A stretch of 64,000 nt of DNA from Flavobacterium sp. ASV13 (GCF_000745775.1 NZ_JQJY01000008.1:186001-250000), one strand, 5' to 3'. Positions 46,228-55,018 are shown, numbered from the stretch's first letter. A program made the numbers and translations. Notes: a model not told the origin generated them from the sequence alone.

Positions 46228-46490
46228 TTAGGTGCTAAGATTCTAAAAAGCTAAGGTTCTAAGGTTTTTTTACAAGAGGTTTTATTGTAGAGACGCACAG
46301 CAGTGCGTCTTTCGTATTTTATGAACGTATGATTTGTCATTTCGAGGAACGAGAAATCACACTAGAAACTCTACAAAGAATGGCGAAAATCTGTGTCGAT
46401 AAACGAGTGTGATTTCTCGTTCCTCGAAATGACAAACGATGCTAAAAAAAACTTAGAACCTTAGTATCTTAGAACCTTAGCCCCTTAGAT
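46228..46490. repeat. Nested intergenic repeats (three palindromes inside each other)
   Basis: The outer words GCTAAGGTTCTAAGG (about 46250) and CTTAGAACCTTAG (about 46450-46480) are inverted. Inside them come AGACGCACAGCAGTGCGTCT (46290-46309), a perfect small hairpin, and then a family A palindrome (46333-46437). The stretch separates the PL11 gene from the convergent gntR gene, and no gene is seen in it. Confidence 0.78.
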
Positions 46491-47525
46491 AGAATTTCTA
46501 TCAATAAAATTAAAAGGCACTTTCACTTCTCCTTTTTCTTTATTTAAAATCATTCGGGCAGCGGTTTCACCCATTACGTTGAAATCGGTTGACATAACGG
46601 TGATGCCTAATAATTCTTTTAAAGGCGTGTCGTTGTATGAGATTACGCCAATTTCTTTTCCTAAGATATATTCTTCATCGCGAATCTGTTTCATTAAATT
46701 CACTAAATCCGATTCTTCGATGGTAATAAAGAGATCACCTTTTTTCAGGATCATATCGTCATAAACTTCACTTAGAATCTCAAAATTGATTTCGTGCTCG
46801 ACACAAAATTTTCTGAATCCGTGCAAGATTCTTCTCGGATAAGGATAAACTGCTTTTTCAGGATAAACCAAAATCAACCTTTTATATTTAGTAATTTTCG
46901 ATAAACCTTCTTTTAGAGCATTGTAAATATCATTCTCAAAATCCTGATAAATCTTGATGATTTCGCCTTCCATTCCTAATTTGATATTGTCCATAATGAC
47001 CAATTTCTCTTTCGGAATGCGTTCGATTGCTTTTACAACATCATCAGTAAAACTTAAATGTTTCAATTCATCTGTTTTAAAGTGTGTTGTAATGACATAA
47101 TAATCATAAGCGCCTTCAAATTTGTCAAGTAAATTAAGGAATAAGGTTTCGTCACAATGATAAATATGCAGATCAGTATGCGCATTTGCACCAACAGTAT
47201 TGATAAAAGAACTGTAAGTTTTCATTTTATACGCACTCAATTTATTGAACAGAAAAAGCACATTTACCTTCGATTCGAGTTTTGTTCGAGTAATATAATA
47301 ACCTTTTCCTCGAATAGAAGAAATGATTTTTCGCTCTTTTAAGATATTATAAGCCTTTTCGACAGTATCACGAGACATATAAAACTCCTCGCTGAAACTA
47401 TTAATTGAAGGTATTTTTTGATTTATTTTTAGATTTCCGTTGGCAATATTCTGTAAAATTGAATCTACAATCTGCTTGTATTTTGGAACCCTTGAATCTT
47501 CATCAATTTTAATAAGTTTAATCAT
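46485..47525 (-). CDS. GntR-family transcriptional regulator with LacI-type sugar-binding domain
   Basis: A 346-residue cytoplasmic regulator. Residues 5-75 are a GntR winged helix (KYKQIVDSILQNIANGNLK, FYMSRDTVEKAYNILKER, IRGKGYYI). Residues about 88-345 resemble a periplasmic-binding-protein/LacI effector domain (VNVLFLFNKL, YDYYVITTHF, ISYNDTPLKELLGITVMSTD). This chimeric type, as in AraR, binds a sugar or sugar phosphate. It is divergent from rhaT, so a rhamnose pathway intermediate is the likely effector. A 9-bp inverted repeat at 47541-47570 lies just before its start. Whether it or the HTCS at 62806 binds the ACAGGA repeats is open. Confidence 0.9.
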   Translation of the reverse strand: MIKLIKIDEDSRVPKYKQIVDSILQNIANGNLKINQKIPSINSFSEEFYMSRDTVEKAYNILKERKIISSIRGKGYYITRTKLESKVNVLFLFNKLSAYKMKTYSSFINTVGANAHTDLHIYHCDETLFLNLLDKFEGAYDYYVITTHFKTDELKHLSFTDDVVKAIERIPKEKLVIMDNIKLGMEGEIIKIYQDFENDIYNALKEGLSKITKYKRLILVYPEKAVYPYPRRILHGFRKFCVEHEINFEILSEVYDDMILKKGDLFITIEESDLVNLMKQIRDEEYILGKEIGVISYNDTPLKELLGITVMSTDFNVMGETAARMILNKEKGEVKVPFNFIDRNSI

Positions 47526-47540
47526 TTTGCAGGTATTGAA

Positions 47541-47570
47541 AATTATGCTGAAAAATTTACGAGCATAATT
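47541..47570. promoter_or_regulatory. Inverted repeat upstream of gntR, candidate auto-operator
   Basis: AATTATGCT (47541-47549) and AGCATAATT (47562-47570) are perfect 9-bp arms with a 12-base spacer, 16 bases before the gntR start codon. The arm centres are 21 bases apart, two helical turns, as expected for a dimeric regulator. Between it and S8 lies about 250 bases of AT-rich sequence without a recognisable gene. Confidence 0.5.
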
Positions 47571-47821
47571 CTGAATTAAAATTTGGATATAAGCTTTACT
47601 TAAAAATCCGATAAAGTGCTGTAATTGCTACTTTTCTCACAAAGAGAAAGAATTAAATAAGGCTAATTTTATGTTTTTGGAGATTTTCATAATTATTACA
47701 AATTGATGATATAATAATTACGAAATCGATTGCTAAAATAGAAATTTTAAATTTATTTTTCTACTTAAAAACCATTCTTCTTCGCAATATTCTTTGGTTT
47801 TAACATAATTCCTAAAATCAT

Positions 47822-47867
47822 AAAGGATAGTACAGGACAGTTTTCTTTTTTACATTCTCTTATTTTA
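47822..47867 (+). promoter_or_regulatory. Operator S8 upstream of the rhamnose operon
   Basis: AAAGGA (47822-47827) and ACAGGA (47832-47837), 10 bases apart, with TAGT and CAGT following the two half-sites. At the usual 22-base distance lies TTATTTTA (47860-47867), an imperfect -7 box. The rhaT start is 45 bases further on. The site links rhamnose catabolism to the pectin operons. Confidence 0.72.
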
Positions 47868-47911
47868 CAAAACCAGATTAACTATCAATAACCACAAACT
47901 AAATTTAATAA

Positions 47912-48982
47912 ATGGAATCATTACTAGGTATTATTTTTCACTCCATTGGAGGTTTCTCTTCGGGCAGTTTTTATATGCCATTCAAGAAAGTAAAAAATTG
48001 GGCATGGGAAAGCTACTGGCTTATAGGAGGATTTTTCTCTTGGCTAATTGTGCCGCCAATTGCTGCTTATTTGACTATTCCAAATTTTACTGAAATTATT
48101 GCAGAAGCCGCTCCATCTGTTAAAGCATTAGCATTTACAATGGGATTGATTTGGGGAATTGGAGGACTTACTTATGGTCTTGGTGTTCGCTATTTGGGAA
48201 TGTCATTGGGAAATTCGATTACTTTAGGATTCTGTTCTGCTTTTGGCGCTTTGATTCCGCCAATTTACTATAATTTCAATGCAGTAGAAGGTAAGGAATC
48301 AATCAGTGATATGTTTGCGAATTCAGGCGGACAAATGGTTTTGGCCGGAGTCTTAATATGTATTATCGGTATTGCTATTTTAGGAAAAGCCGGAATGCTG
48401 AAAGAAAAAGATTTTGCAACAGGCCATGAAGATAAAGACAAAGATTTTAGTCTGGTAAAAGGACTTATTATTGCTATAGTATCAGGTATTTTAAGTTCGT
48501 TTTTTAACTTCGGAATTGAAGCCGCAAAACCAATGGCTAACGTTGCCAACGAGGCCTGGAAATTAGCAAATCCAAATCAGGGAGAATTTTTATTCCAAAA
48601 TAATGTAAGTTATATCGTTATCCTTTGGGGTGGCTTAACAACTAACTTTCTATGGTGTATTTATTTGAATTTCAAAAACAAAACTTTTTCAGATTATACA
48701 AATACAAAAACGCCAATTGCTAAAAACGTCTTGTTTTCTGCAATTGCCGGAACAATGTGGTTTTTGCAGTTTTTCTTTTATGGTATGGGGGAAAGCAAAT
48801 TAGGAAATGGCGCAAGTTCTTGGATTTTGCACATGTCGACCATCATTTTGACGGCCAATTTCTGGGGATTCTATCTGAAAGAATGGACAGGAGTTTCTAA
48901 GAAAACAATGAGAACTTTTGCGTGGGGAATTGGTGTAATCATGCTTTCGATTGTTTTAGTCGGAATCGGGAATTCATTATAA
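47912..48982 (+). CDS. rhaT: L-rhamnose/H+ symporter RhaT
   Basis: A 356-residue integral inner-membrane protein with about ten hydrophobic segments and no signal peptide. The start MESLLGIIFHSIGGFSSGSFYMPFKKVKNWAWESYW is the RhaT signature (small residues, then the KVKxWxWE motif). GLTYGLGVRYLGMSLGNSI and FFYGMGESKLG further match. It brings free rhamnose from the periplasm into the cell. It is the first gene of the rhamnose operon, directly behind operator S8. The next start is 25 bases after the stop. Confidence 0.95.
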   Translation: MESLLGIIFHSIGGFSSGSFYMPFKKVKNWAWESYWLIGGFFSWLIVPPIAAYLTIPNFTEIIAEAAPSVKALAFTMGLIWGIGGLTYGLGVRYLGMSLGNSITLGFCSAFGALIPPIYYNFNAVEGKESISDMFANSGGQMVLAGVLICIIGIAILGKAGMLKEKDFATGHEDKDKDFSLVKGLIIAIVSGILSSFFNFGIEAAKPMANVANEAWKLANPNQGEFLFQNNVSYIVILWGGLTTNFLWCIYLNFKNKTFSDYTNTKTPIAKNVLFSAIAGTMWFLQFFFYGMGESKLGNGASSWILHMSTIILTANFWGFYLKEWTGVSKKTMRTFAWGIGVIMLSIVLVGIGNSL

Positions 48983-49007
48983 AATCAACTAAAATCAAAA
49001 CAACCAA

Positions 49008-51149
49008 ATGTCGAATATAAATACAACTAATATGAATTTTAAGCACGTAAGCTATCTTTGGGATGACGCTAAAGCAAAAGAACTAGCTGGTGATGAAGTA
49101 GCGCTTTTTATTTATCGCTCTAACTTACTTGGAGCCGATTTAAGATTGACAAACTACGGAGGTGGAAACACGTCGGTAAAAATAACAGATAAAGATCCAT
49201 TAACAGGCGAAAGCTCTGAGGTTATGTGGATTAAAGGTTCTGGTGGAGATATTGGAACATTGACAAAATCAGGCTGTGCAGCACTTTATTTAGACAGATT
49301 GCGCAATCTTGAAAATGTGTACAGAGGAATTGAGTTTGAAGATGAAATGGTAGAATTATTCAACCACTGTATTTTTGATCTAGCATCAAAAGCGCCTTCA
49401 ATCGATACGCCTTTACATGGTTTCTTGCCTTTCAAACACATCGATCACTTGCATCCAGACGCGGCAATTGCAATTGCAGCTGCAAAAGATGGAAAACAAA
49501 TTACTGAAGAATTATTTGATGGCGAAATAGGATGGGTTGGATGGCAACGTCCTGGTTTTGACCTTGGACTTCAATTAAGAAGTTGTTTGGAAGAAGCTGA
49601 GAAAAAAGGAAAAAAACTTCGTGGTATCATGTTAGGTTCTCATGGTTTATTCACTTGGGGAGATACTGCATACGAAAGTTATATTAATACGCTGGAAGTA
49701 ATCGAAAAATGTGCTGAATATTTAGAAAGCAATTACGGAAAAAAACGCCCAGTTTTTGGAGGTAAAAAAATCGACAGTCTTCCAGAAGCGGATCGTAAAT
49801 TAAAAGCAGCAAAAGTAGCGCCAATTTTAAGAGGTTTCTGTTCGTCAGAGCGTCAAATGATTGGACATTATACAGATGATGCAAGAGTTTTGGAATTCAT
49901 CAATTCTAATGATCTTTCAAAATTAGCACCACTTGGAACGTCTTGTCCGGATCACTTTTTAAGAACTAAAATCAGTCCGCTGGTTTTAGAATTAGATCCA
50001 AACGAAGATTTGTCTGATGTTGATGCAATAAAAGCAAAATTAACGCCCGCATTTGAAGCATACCGTGCAATGTACAAAGACTATTACAATGCATGTAAAA
50101 AATCAAATTCACCTGCAATGCGTGACCCAAATCCGGTTGTGATTTTATATCCGGGAGTTGGTATGTTCACTTTTGCAAAAGATAAAACAATGGCGCGTTT
50201 GGCGTCAGAATATTATATCAATGCGGTAAACGTAATGAAAGGTGCTGAAGCAGTTTCAGAATATACTTCATTGCCTCACCAAGAAGCATTTGATATCGAA
50301 TATTGGTTATTGGAAGAAGCTAAATTACAGCGTATGCCAAAACCAAAAGCACTCTCAGGAAGAGTAGCTGTAATTACAGGTTCTGCTGGCGGAATTGGTA
50401 AAGCTATCGCGAAGAAATTTGCTCAGGAAGGTGCTTGTGTGGTAATCAATGATATTAATGAAGAGCGTTTAGAAGTAGCTACAGCTGAGTTTGTAAAATT
50501 GTTTGGTAAAGATGCAGTTTCAAGCACTTTATTGAATGTTACAGATCCTAATAGTACTGAAAAAGCATTTGATGAAGCTTCTCTAGCTTTTGGTGGTGCA
50601 GATATTATTGTAAACAATGCCGGAATCAGTATTTCTAAATCTATTGCTGAACATACTTTAGAAGAGTGGGACAGATTATACGATATTTTGGTAAAAGGAC
50701 AATTTATTGTTTCTAAAGCTGGAATCGAAGTAATGCGCAAGCAAGGATTTGGTGGAGATATTGTAAATATTGTTTCTAAAAATGCAGTAGTTGCTGGTCC
50801 AAATAATCCTGGATACGGTTCTGCAAAAGCGGCTCAAGCGCATTTAACACGTTTAATGGCGGCTGAACTTGGAGCTGATAAAATTCGTGTAAACACAGTA
50901 AATCCAGATGCAGTAATTTCAGATTCAAATATTTGGTCTGGCGGATGGGCAGAAGGACGTGCAAAAGCATACGGAATTACAGTTGAAGAATTGCCGGCTT
51001 ACTACGCAAAACGTACATTATTAAATGAAATTATATTGCCAGATGATATCGCAAATGCGTGTTTTGCTTTCGTTGGCGGTTTATTAGGTAAATCTACAGG
51101 AAACGCTCTAAATGTTGATGGCGGTGTAGGAATGGGCTTTTACAGATAG
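49008..51149 (+). CDS. rhaEW: Bifunctional rhamnulose-1-phosphate aldolase / L-lactaldehyde dehydrogenase
   Basis: A 713-residue cytoplasmic two-domain enzyme. Residues about 15-420 are a class II aldolase/adducin domain with the zinc His pair in FKHIDHLHPD (H144-H149) and the late IMLGSHGLFTWG. Residues about 448-713 are a short-chain dehydrogenase: GRVAVITGSAGGIGKAIA, NNAGIS, and the catalytic Tyr-Lys pair in GYGSAKAA (Y603, K607). The first half splits rhamnulose-1-P into DHAP and L-lactaldehyde. The second oxidises lactaldehyde to L-lactate, which the lut genes downstream consume. The E. coli-type separate RhaD is absent from the window. A second Met at residue 9 is a possible start. Confidence 0.93.
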   Translation: MSNINTTNMNFKHVSYLWDDAKAKELAGDEVALFIYRSNLLGADLRLTNYGGGNTSVKITDKDPLTGESSEVMWIKGSGGDIGTLTKSGCAALYLDRLRNLENVYRGIEFEDEMVELFNHCIFDLASKAPSIDTPLHGFLPFKHIDHLHPDAAIAIAAAKDGKQITEELFDGEIGWVGWQRPGFDLGLQLRSCLEEAEKKGKKLRGIMLGSHGLFTWGDTAYESYINTLEVIEKCAEYLESNYGKKRPVFGGKKIDSLPEADRKLKAAKVAPILRGFCSSERQMIGHYTDDARVLEFINSNDLSKLAPLGTSCPDHFLRTKISPLVLELDPNEDLSDVDAIKAKLTPAFEAYRAMYKDYYNACKKSNSPAMRDPNPVVILYPGVGMFTFAKDKTMARLASEYYINAVNVMKGAEAVSEYTSLPHQEAFDIEYWLLEEAKLQRMPKPKALSGRVAVITGSAGGIGKAIAKKFAQEGACVVINDINEERLEVATAEFVKLFGKDAVSSTLLNVTDPNSTEKAFDEASLAFGGADIIVNNAGISISKSIAEHTLEEWDRLYDILVKGQFIVSKAGIEVMRKQGFGGDIVNIVSKNAVVAGPNNPGYGSAKAAQAHLTRLMAAELGADKIRVNTVNPDAVISDSNIWSGGWAEGRAKAYGITVEELPAYYAKRTLLNEIILPDDIANACFAFVGGLLGKSTGNALNVDGGVGMGFYR

Positions 51150-51192
51150 ATTGTTTAGTTTTTTTAAGTTTAAAACAAAGGTGGTTTTTTGT

Positions 51193-51232
51193 AATCTAAC
51201 GTTCGGAAATTTTCGAGCGTTAGATTTTTTTA
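51193..51232 (+). terminator. Terminator inside the rhamnose operon
   Basis: AATCTAACG (51193-51201) pairs with CGTTAGATT (51218-51226), extended by an inner CG-rich part, followed by a T-run. It lies between rhaEW and rhaI. So rhaI onward is either made at a lower level by read-through or has its own promoter. No clear TAnnTTTG box is seen before rhaI. Confidence 0.75.
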
Positions 51233-51330
51233 AAATTTAAGAACTAAAAAAACGCAAAAAAATAATTAAGATTAACCAAGAGCGCAATCGATATAATGTG
51301 TTAAATTGTGCGCTATTAAAATAAAATGCT

Positions 51331-52605
51331 ATGTTAATTGAATCAAACAATATTGAATCTCATAACGAGGGATTGCTGAAAAAACATCAAAATAAATTTG
51401 CTTTCACAGCATCAGAAATAGAAAATGCAGAATCGATTATTCAAAAATTAATTGATTTTCAAATCGCAATTCCATCTTGGGCTTTAGGAACTGGAGGAAC
51501 TAGATTTGGACGTTTTGCAGGTGGAGGAGAACCTCGTTCATTAGAAGAAAAAATTGAAGATGTAGGTTTGCTTCATAAATTAAACAATGCTTCTGGCGCG
51601 ATTTCGCTTCATATTCCGTGGGATATTCCAACAGATTATAATGCAATCAAAACCCTTGCAGCACAGCACGGATTAAAGTTTGATGCCATGAACTCGAACA
51701 CGTTTCAGGATCAAGCAAGTGCAGAACATACTTATAGATATGGTTCGCTTCAAAACGTAAATAAAGCAGTTCGCAAACAAGCAATTGCTCACAATATTGA
51801 GGTTATTAAACACGGAATTGAATTAGGATCTGATTCGTTAACAGTTTGGTTGGCTGACGGATCTAATTTCCCTGGACAATTAAACTTCCGTAAAGCATAC
51901 CAAAATACATTAGAAAGTTTAGAAGAAATCTACGATGCATTGCCTTCAAACTGGAAATTATTCTTAGAATACAAATGTGCTGAACCAAACTTTTATTCAA
52001 CAACAGTTGCCGATTGGGGACAGTCGTATTCATACGTTCAAAAATTAGGAGACAAAGCAAAAACACTTGTTGATTTAGGACATCATTTACCGAATGCCAA
52101 CATTGAGCAAATTGTTTCTATTTTGCTTATGGACAATAAATTAGGAGGTTTTCACTTTAATGATTCAAAATACGGAGATGACGATTTAACTGCTGGAGCT
52201 TTAAAACCATATCAGTTATTCTTGATTTTCAATGAATTAGTTGAAGGAATGGATGCAAGAGGAATGAACCACGCCAAAGATTTAGGCTGGATGATTGACG
52301 CGTCTCACAATATTAAAGATCCTTTAGAAGATTTATTGCAATCTGTTGAGGCGATTATGATTGCTTATGCACAGGCACTTTCTGTTGACAGAAAAGCGTT
52401 AGAGCAAGCGCAAGAAGAAAATGATGTAGTAAAAGCACAAGAAATTCTTCAAAATGCTTTCCGCACTGATGTTCGCGCATTAGTTGCAGAAGCTCGTTTG
52501 CGTTCTGGAGCAGCTTTAAATCCAGTTGAATTGTATCGTACTCTTGCCGTTAGAAGCAATTTGATTGGCGAAAGAGGATTAAAAACAATGGCAACAGGTT
52601 TATAA
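51331..52605 (+). CDS. rhaI: L-rhamnose isomerase
   Basis: A 424-residue cytoplasmic TIM-barrel isomerase of the RhaI (Pseudomonas-type) family, distinct from E. coli RhaA. Characteristic blocks are PSWALGTGGTRFGRF near residue 50, HIPWDIP, and DSLTVWLADGSNFPGQ. KLFLEYKCAEPNFYSTTVADWG carries a metal-binding Glu, LVDLGHHLPNANIEQ follows, and GGFHFNDSKYGDDDLTAG carries metal-binding His and Asp. It converts L-rhamnose to L-rhamnulose. It comes after a terminator and before the kinase. Confidence 0.94.
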   Translation: MLIESNNIESHNEGLLKKHQNKFAFTASEIENAESIIQKLIDFQIAIPSWALGTGGTRFGRFAGGGEPRSLEEKIEDVGLLHKLNNASGAISLHIPWDIPTDYNAIKTLAAQHGLKFDAMNSNTFQDQASAEHTYRYGSLQNVNKAVRKQAIAHNIEVIKHGIELGSDSLTVWLADGSNFPGQLNFRKAYQNTLESLEEIYDALPSNWKLFLEYKCAEPNFYSTTVADWGQSYSYVQKLGDKAKTLVDLGHHLPNANIEQIVSILLMDNKLGGFHFNDSKYGDDDLTAGALKPYQLFLIFNELVEGMDARGMNHAKDLGWMIDASHNIKDPLEDLLQSVEAIMIAYAQALSVDRKALEQAQEENDVVKAQEILQNAFRTDVRALVAEARLRSGAALNPVELYRTLAVRSNLIGERGLKTMATGL

Positions 52606-52684
52606 TTATAAATTATTAATTGTTAATTATAGATTATGAATCCATAATTAACAATTGATAATTAACAATTTACAATTAAAAAAA

Positions 52685-54046
52685 ATGAATGTAGTTGCAA
52701 TTTTTGATATTGGTAAAACAAACAAAAAGGTTTTTTTATTTGATGAAAATTATAAGATTGTTTGGGAAAAATCAGTAAATCTTGATGAAACCACAGATGA
52801 AGATGGTTTTCCTTGTGAAGATATTGATGTTCTGAAAAACTGGATACTCGATCGATTATCAGAAATAAAAGAGCTCACCAACTATGTTTTAAAAGCAATC
52901 AATTTTAGTACATACGGCGCCAGTTTTGTGTACGTTGATGAAAACGGAAAAGTTTTAACTCCTCTGTATAATTATTTAAAAGATTATCCAGAGGAATTAA
53001 AAAAAGGGTTTTACAGCAAATATAAAGGTGAAGAAAAATTCGCAGTTAAAACGGCTTCTCCGGTTTTAGGAAGCTTGAATTCCGGAATGCAGATTTATAG
53101 GTTAAAAGAAGAGAAGCCAGATTTATTTAAAAAAGTAAAATACTGTCTTCATTTACCGCAATATTTAAGTTTTCTGTTAACAAATGAGGCTTTCGCCGAT
53201 ATTACAAGTATTGGCTGTCATACGAATCTTTGGAATTTTAAAAAGATGAAATATCACAAATGGCTTCAAAATGAAGGTATTTCAGCTAAAATTCCGCCGT
53301 TGCATTACGGAAAAGATGTTTTGAAAAAAGAAAATGATCTGGCAATTGGAGTTGGTCTTCATGACAGTTCATCGGCAATAATTCCGTATACAATTAATTT
53401 TACGGAACCTTTCGTTTTATTATCGACAGGAACTTGGAGTATTTCTCTGAATCCTTTCAATAATAAACCTTTAACTTTTGAAGAATTGCAACAGGATTGT
53501 TTGTGCTATATGCAATACACCGAAAAACCGGTAAAAGCGGCGCGATTATTTTCGGGCAATGAACATGAAGTGCAGGCTAAAAGATTAGCTGCCCATTTTA
53601 ATGTTCCGTTTGACAGTTTCAAAGATGTTTATTTTAATAAAAAGATTGTGGCAACTTTGCGATCGCTTAATTTTCAGATTATTTATCCAAAGAAATATGA
53701 TTTTGATATTCTGAAAGAATGTCCTTTTCAAACAAGAGATCTTTCTTTATTTAAGGACTATGAAACGGCTTATCATCAATTGATGCTGGATCTTGTAGAA
53801 CAACAAGTTTTTTCGACTAACTTAGTGATACACAATAGTCCCGTAAAGAAAATTTTTGTTGATGGAGGTTTTAGCAAGAATTCCACTTTTATGAATCTGC
53901 TGGCAGAAGCGTATCCAGATGTTGAAGTTTATGCAGCATCAATGGCGCAGGCAAGTGCATTAGGTGCAGCGTTGGCCATTCATGAAAACTGGAACCCGAA
54001 ACCAATTCAAAATGATTTAATCGATTTGAAGTTTTATAAGCATTAA
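52685..54046 (+). CDS. rhaB: FGGY-family rhamnulokinase
   Basis: A 453-residue cytoplasmic kinase beginning at MNVVAIFDIGKTNKK. The in-frame TTG at 52655 lies in an AT-rich inverted repeat and is rejected. The FHS/ASKHA fold is shown by IFDIGKTNKKVFLFD (phosphate 1), INFSTYGASFVYVD, LLSTGTWSISLNPF (phosphate 2) and IFVDGGFSKNSTFMNLL (adenosine). It ends with the SMAQASALGAALA helix. It is somewhat diverged from E. coli RhaB, but its place between rhaI and lutA makes rhamnulose the clear substrate. Confidence 0.88.
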   Translation: MNVVAIFDIGKTNKKVFLFDENYKIVWEKSVNLDETTDEDGFPCEDIDVLKNWILDRLSEIKELTNYVLKAINFSTYGASFVYVDENGKVLTPLYNYLKDYPEELKKGFYSKYKGEEKFAVKTASPVLGSLNSGMQIYRLKEEKPDLFKKVKYCLHLPQYLSFLLTNEAFADITSIGCHTNLWNFKKMKYHKWLQNEGISAKIPPLHYGKDVLKKENDLAIGVGLHDSSSAIIPYTINFTEPFVLLSTGTWSISLNPFNNKPLTFEELQQDCLCYMQYTEKPVKAARLFSGNEHEVQAKRLAAHFNVPFDSFKDVYFNKKIVATLRSLNFQIIYPKKYDFDILKECPFQTRDLSLFKDYETAYHQLMLDLVEQQVFSTNLVIHNSPVKKIFVDGGFSKNSTFMNLLAEAYPDVEVYAASMAQASALGAALAIHENWNPKPIQNDLIDLKFYKH

Positions 54047-54051
54047 ATAGA

Positions 54052-54137
54052 TTTTTTCCACGCAGATTTAGCAGATTAATTTTAAAAAAAAATCTGCGTG
54101 TATCTGCCTAAATCTTTTTAAATCTGCGTGAAAAAAT
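54052..54137. repeat. Intergenic palindromic repeat family D
   Basis: CACGCAGATTTA (near 54059) and TAAATCTGCGTG (ending near 54131) are inverted, with another inner AATCTGCGTG copy. It lies between the kinase and lutA genes. Confidence 0.72.
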
Positions 54138-54153
54138 AGTAATTACCAAGAAT

Positions 54154-54891
54154 ATGAAAATCGGACTTTTTATACCGTGTTATGTCGATCAGTTCTACCC
54201 AAAAGTTGGAATAGCAACCTATGAGCTTTTGCAGAAATTAGGCTGTGATGTTCATTTTCCGATGGGTCAGACTTGCTGTGGCCAACCAATGGCAAACAGC
54301 GGTTACGAACATTTAACGAAAGGCTGTAACGCAAATTTTATCGCGAATTTTGCAGGATTTGATTACATTGTTTGCCCTTCCGGAAGCTGTGTTTTACACG
54401 TAAAAGATCATTTGCACGATGAAAAATTAGAAGTTGTAACTTCAGAAATGCGTAAAAAAGTTTTTGAACTGACAGAGTTTATTACTGATATTCTGAAAAT
54501 AGATCACATAGAAGGAAACTTTCCATACAAAGTTGGAATGCATCAAAGTTGTCATGGTCAGCGTGGTTTAAAGCTTTCGCAAATGACCGAATTAAACGCA
54601 CCATTTTTTTCAAAACCAGAGCAATTGCTTCATAATATTAAAGGTTTGGATTTAGTTTCTTTATCCAGAAAAGACGAATGCTGTGGTTTTGGAGGAACAT
54701 TCTGCGTTACTGAAGAAGCTGTTTCTGTAAAAATGGGGCAAGACCGAATCAAGGATCATGAAAATCATAATGTAGATTATATTACAGGTGGCGATATGTC
54801 GTGTTTGATGCATTTAGAAGGAATTCTGAAAAGACAAAACAGCCGAGTAAAAACCATTCATATTGCCGAAATATTAAATACAATGGCGTAG
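54154..54891 (+). CDS. lutA: Lactate utilisation protein LutA (CCG-domain Fe-S protein)
   Basis: A 245-residue cytoplasmic protein with the two cysteine-rich CCG domains of LutA/YkgE: TCCGQPMANSGY (C41-C42) and ECCGFGGTF (C176-C177), plus CPSGSCVLHV and MHQSCHGQRG. In Bacillus and others LutABC together oxidise L-lactate to pyruvate at iron-sulphur clusters. Here lactate would come from the RhaEW reaction. It is separated from lutB by a GH28 gene, which breaks the usual lutABC order. Confidence 0.92.
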   Translation: MKIGLFIPCYVDQFYPKVGIATYELLQKLGCDVHFPMGQTCCGQPMANSGYEHLTKGCNANFIANFAGFDYIVCPSGSCVLHVKDHLHDEKLEVVTSEMRKKVFELTEFITDILKIDHIEGNFPYKVGMHQSCHGQRGLKLSQMTELNAPFFSKPEQLLHNIKGLDLVSLSRKDECCGFGGTFCVTEEAVSVKMGQDRIKDHENHNVDYITGGDMSCLMHLEGILKRQNSRVKTIHIAEILNTMA

Positions 54892-54898
54892 AAACATT

Positions 54899-55002
54899 GG
54901 CCACGGATTTTACGGATTAAACCGATTTTCGCTGGTTTAATTTTATCAGTTGATTTAAAAAAATCTGTGCAAACCGGTTTAATCCGCAAAATCTGTGTGC
55001 CA
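54899..55002. repeat. Intergenic palindromic repeat family D variant
   Basis: GGCCACGGATTTTACGGATT (54899) pairs with AATCCGCAAAATCTGTGTGCC (ending about 55001). Inner GGTTTAAT words also pair. The GH28 reading frame is open through the right arm, which creates a false upstream GTG start. Confidence 0.75.
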
Positions 55003-55018
55003 TTATAAAAACATTACC

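Noticed and set aside
54995..55018. GTG start for the GH28 in the lut cluster
   Set aside because: It lies inside the arm of a palindrome. The ATG at 55019 starts the signal sequence.
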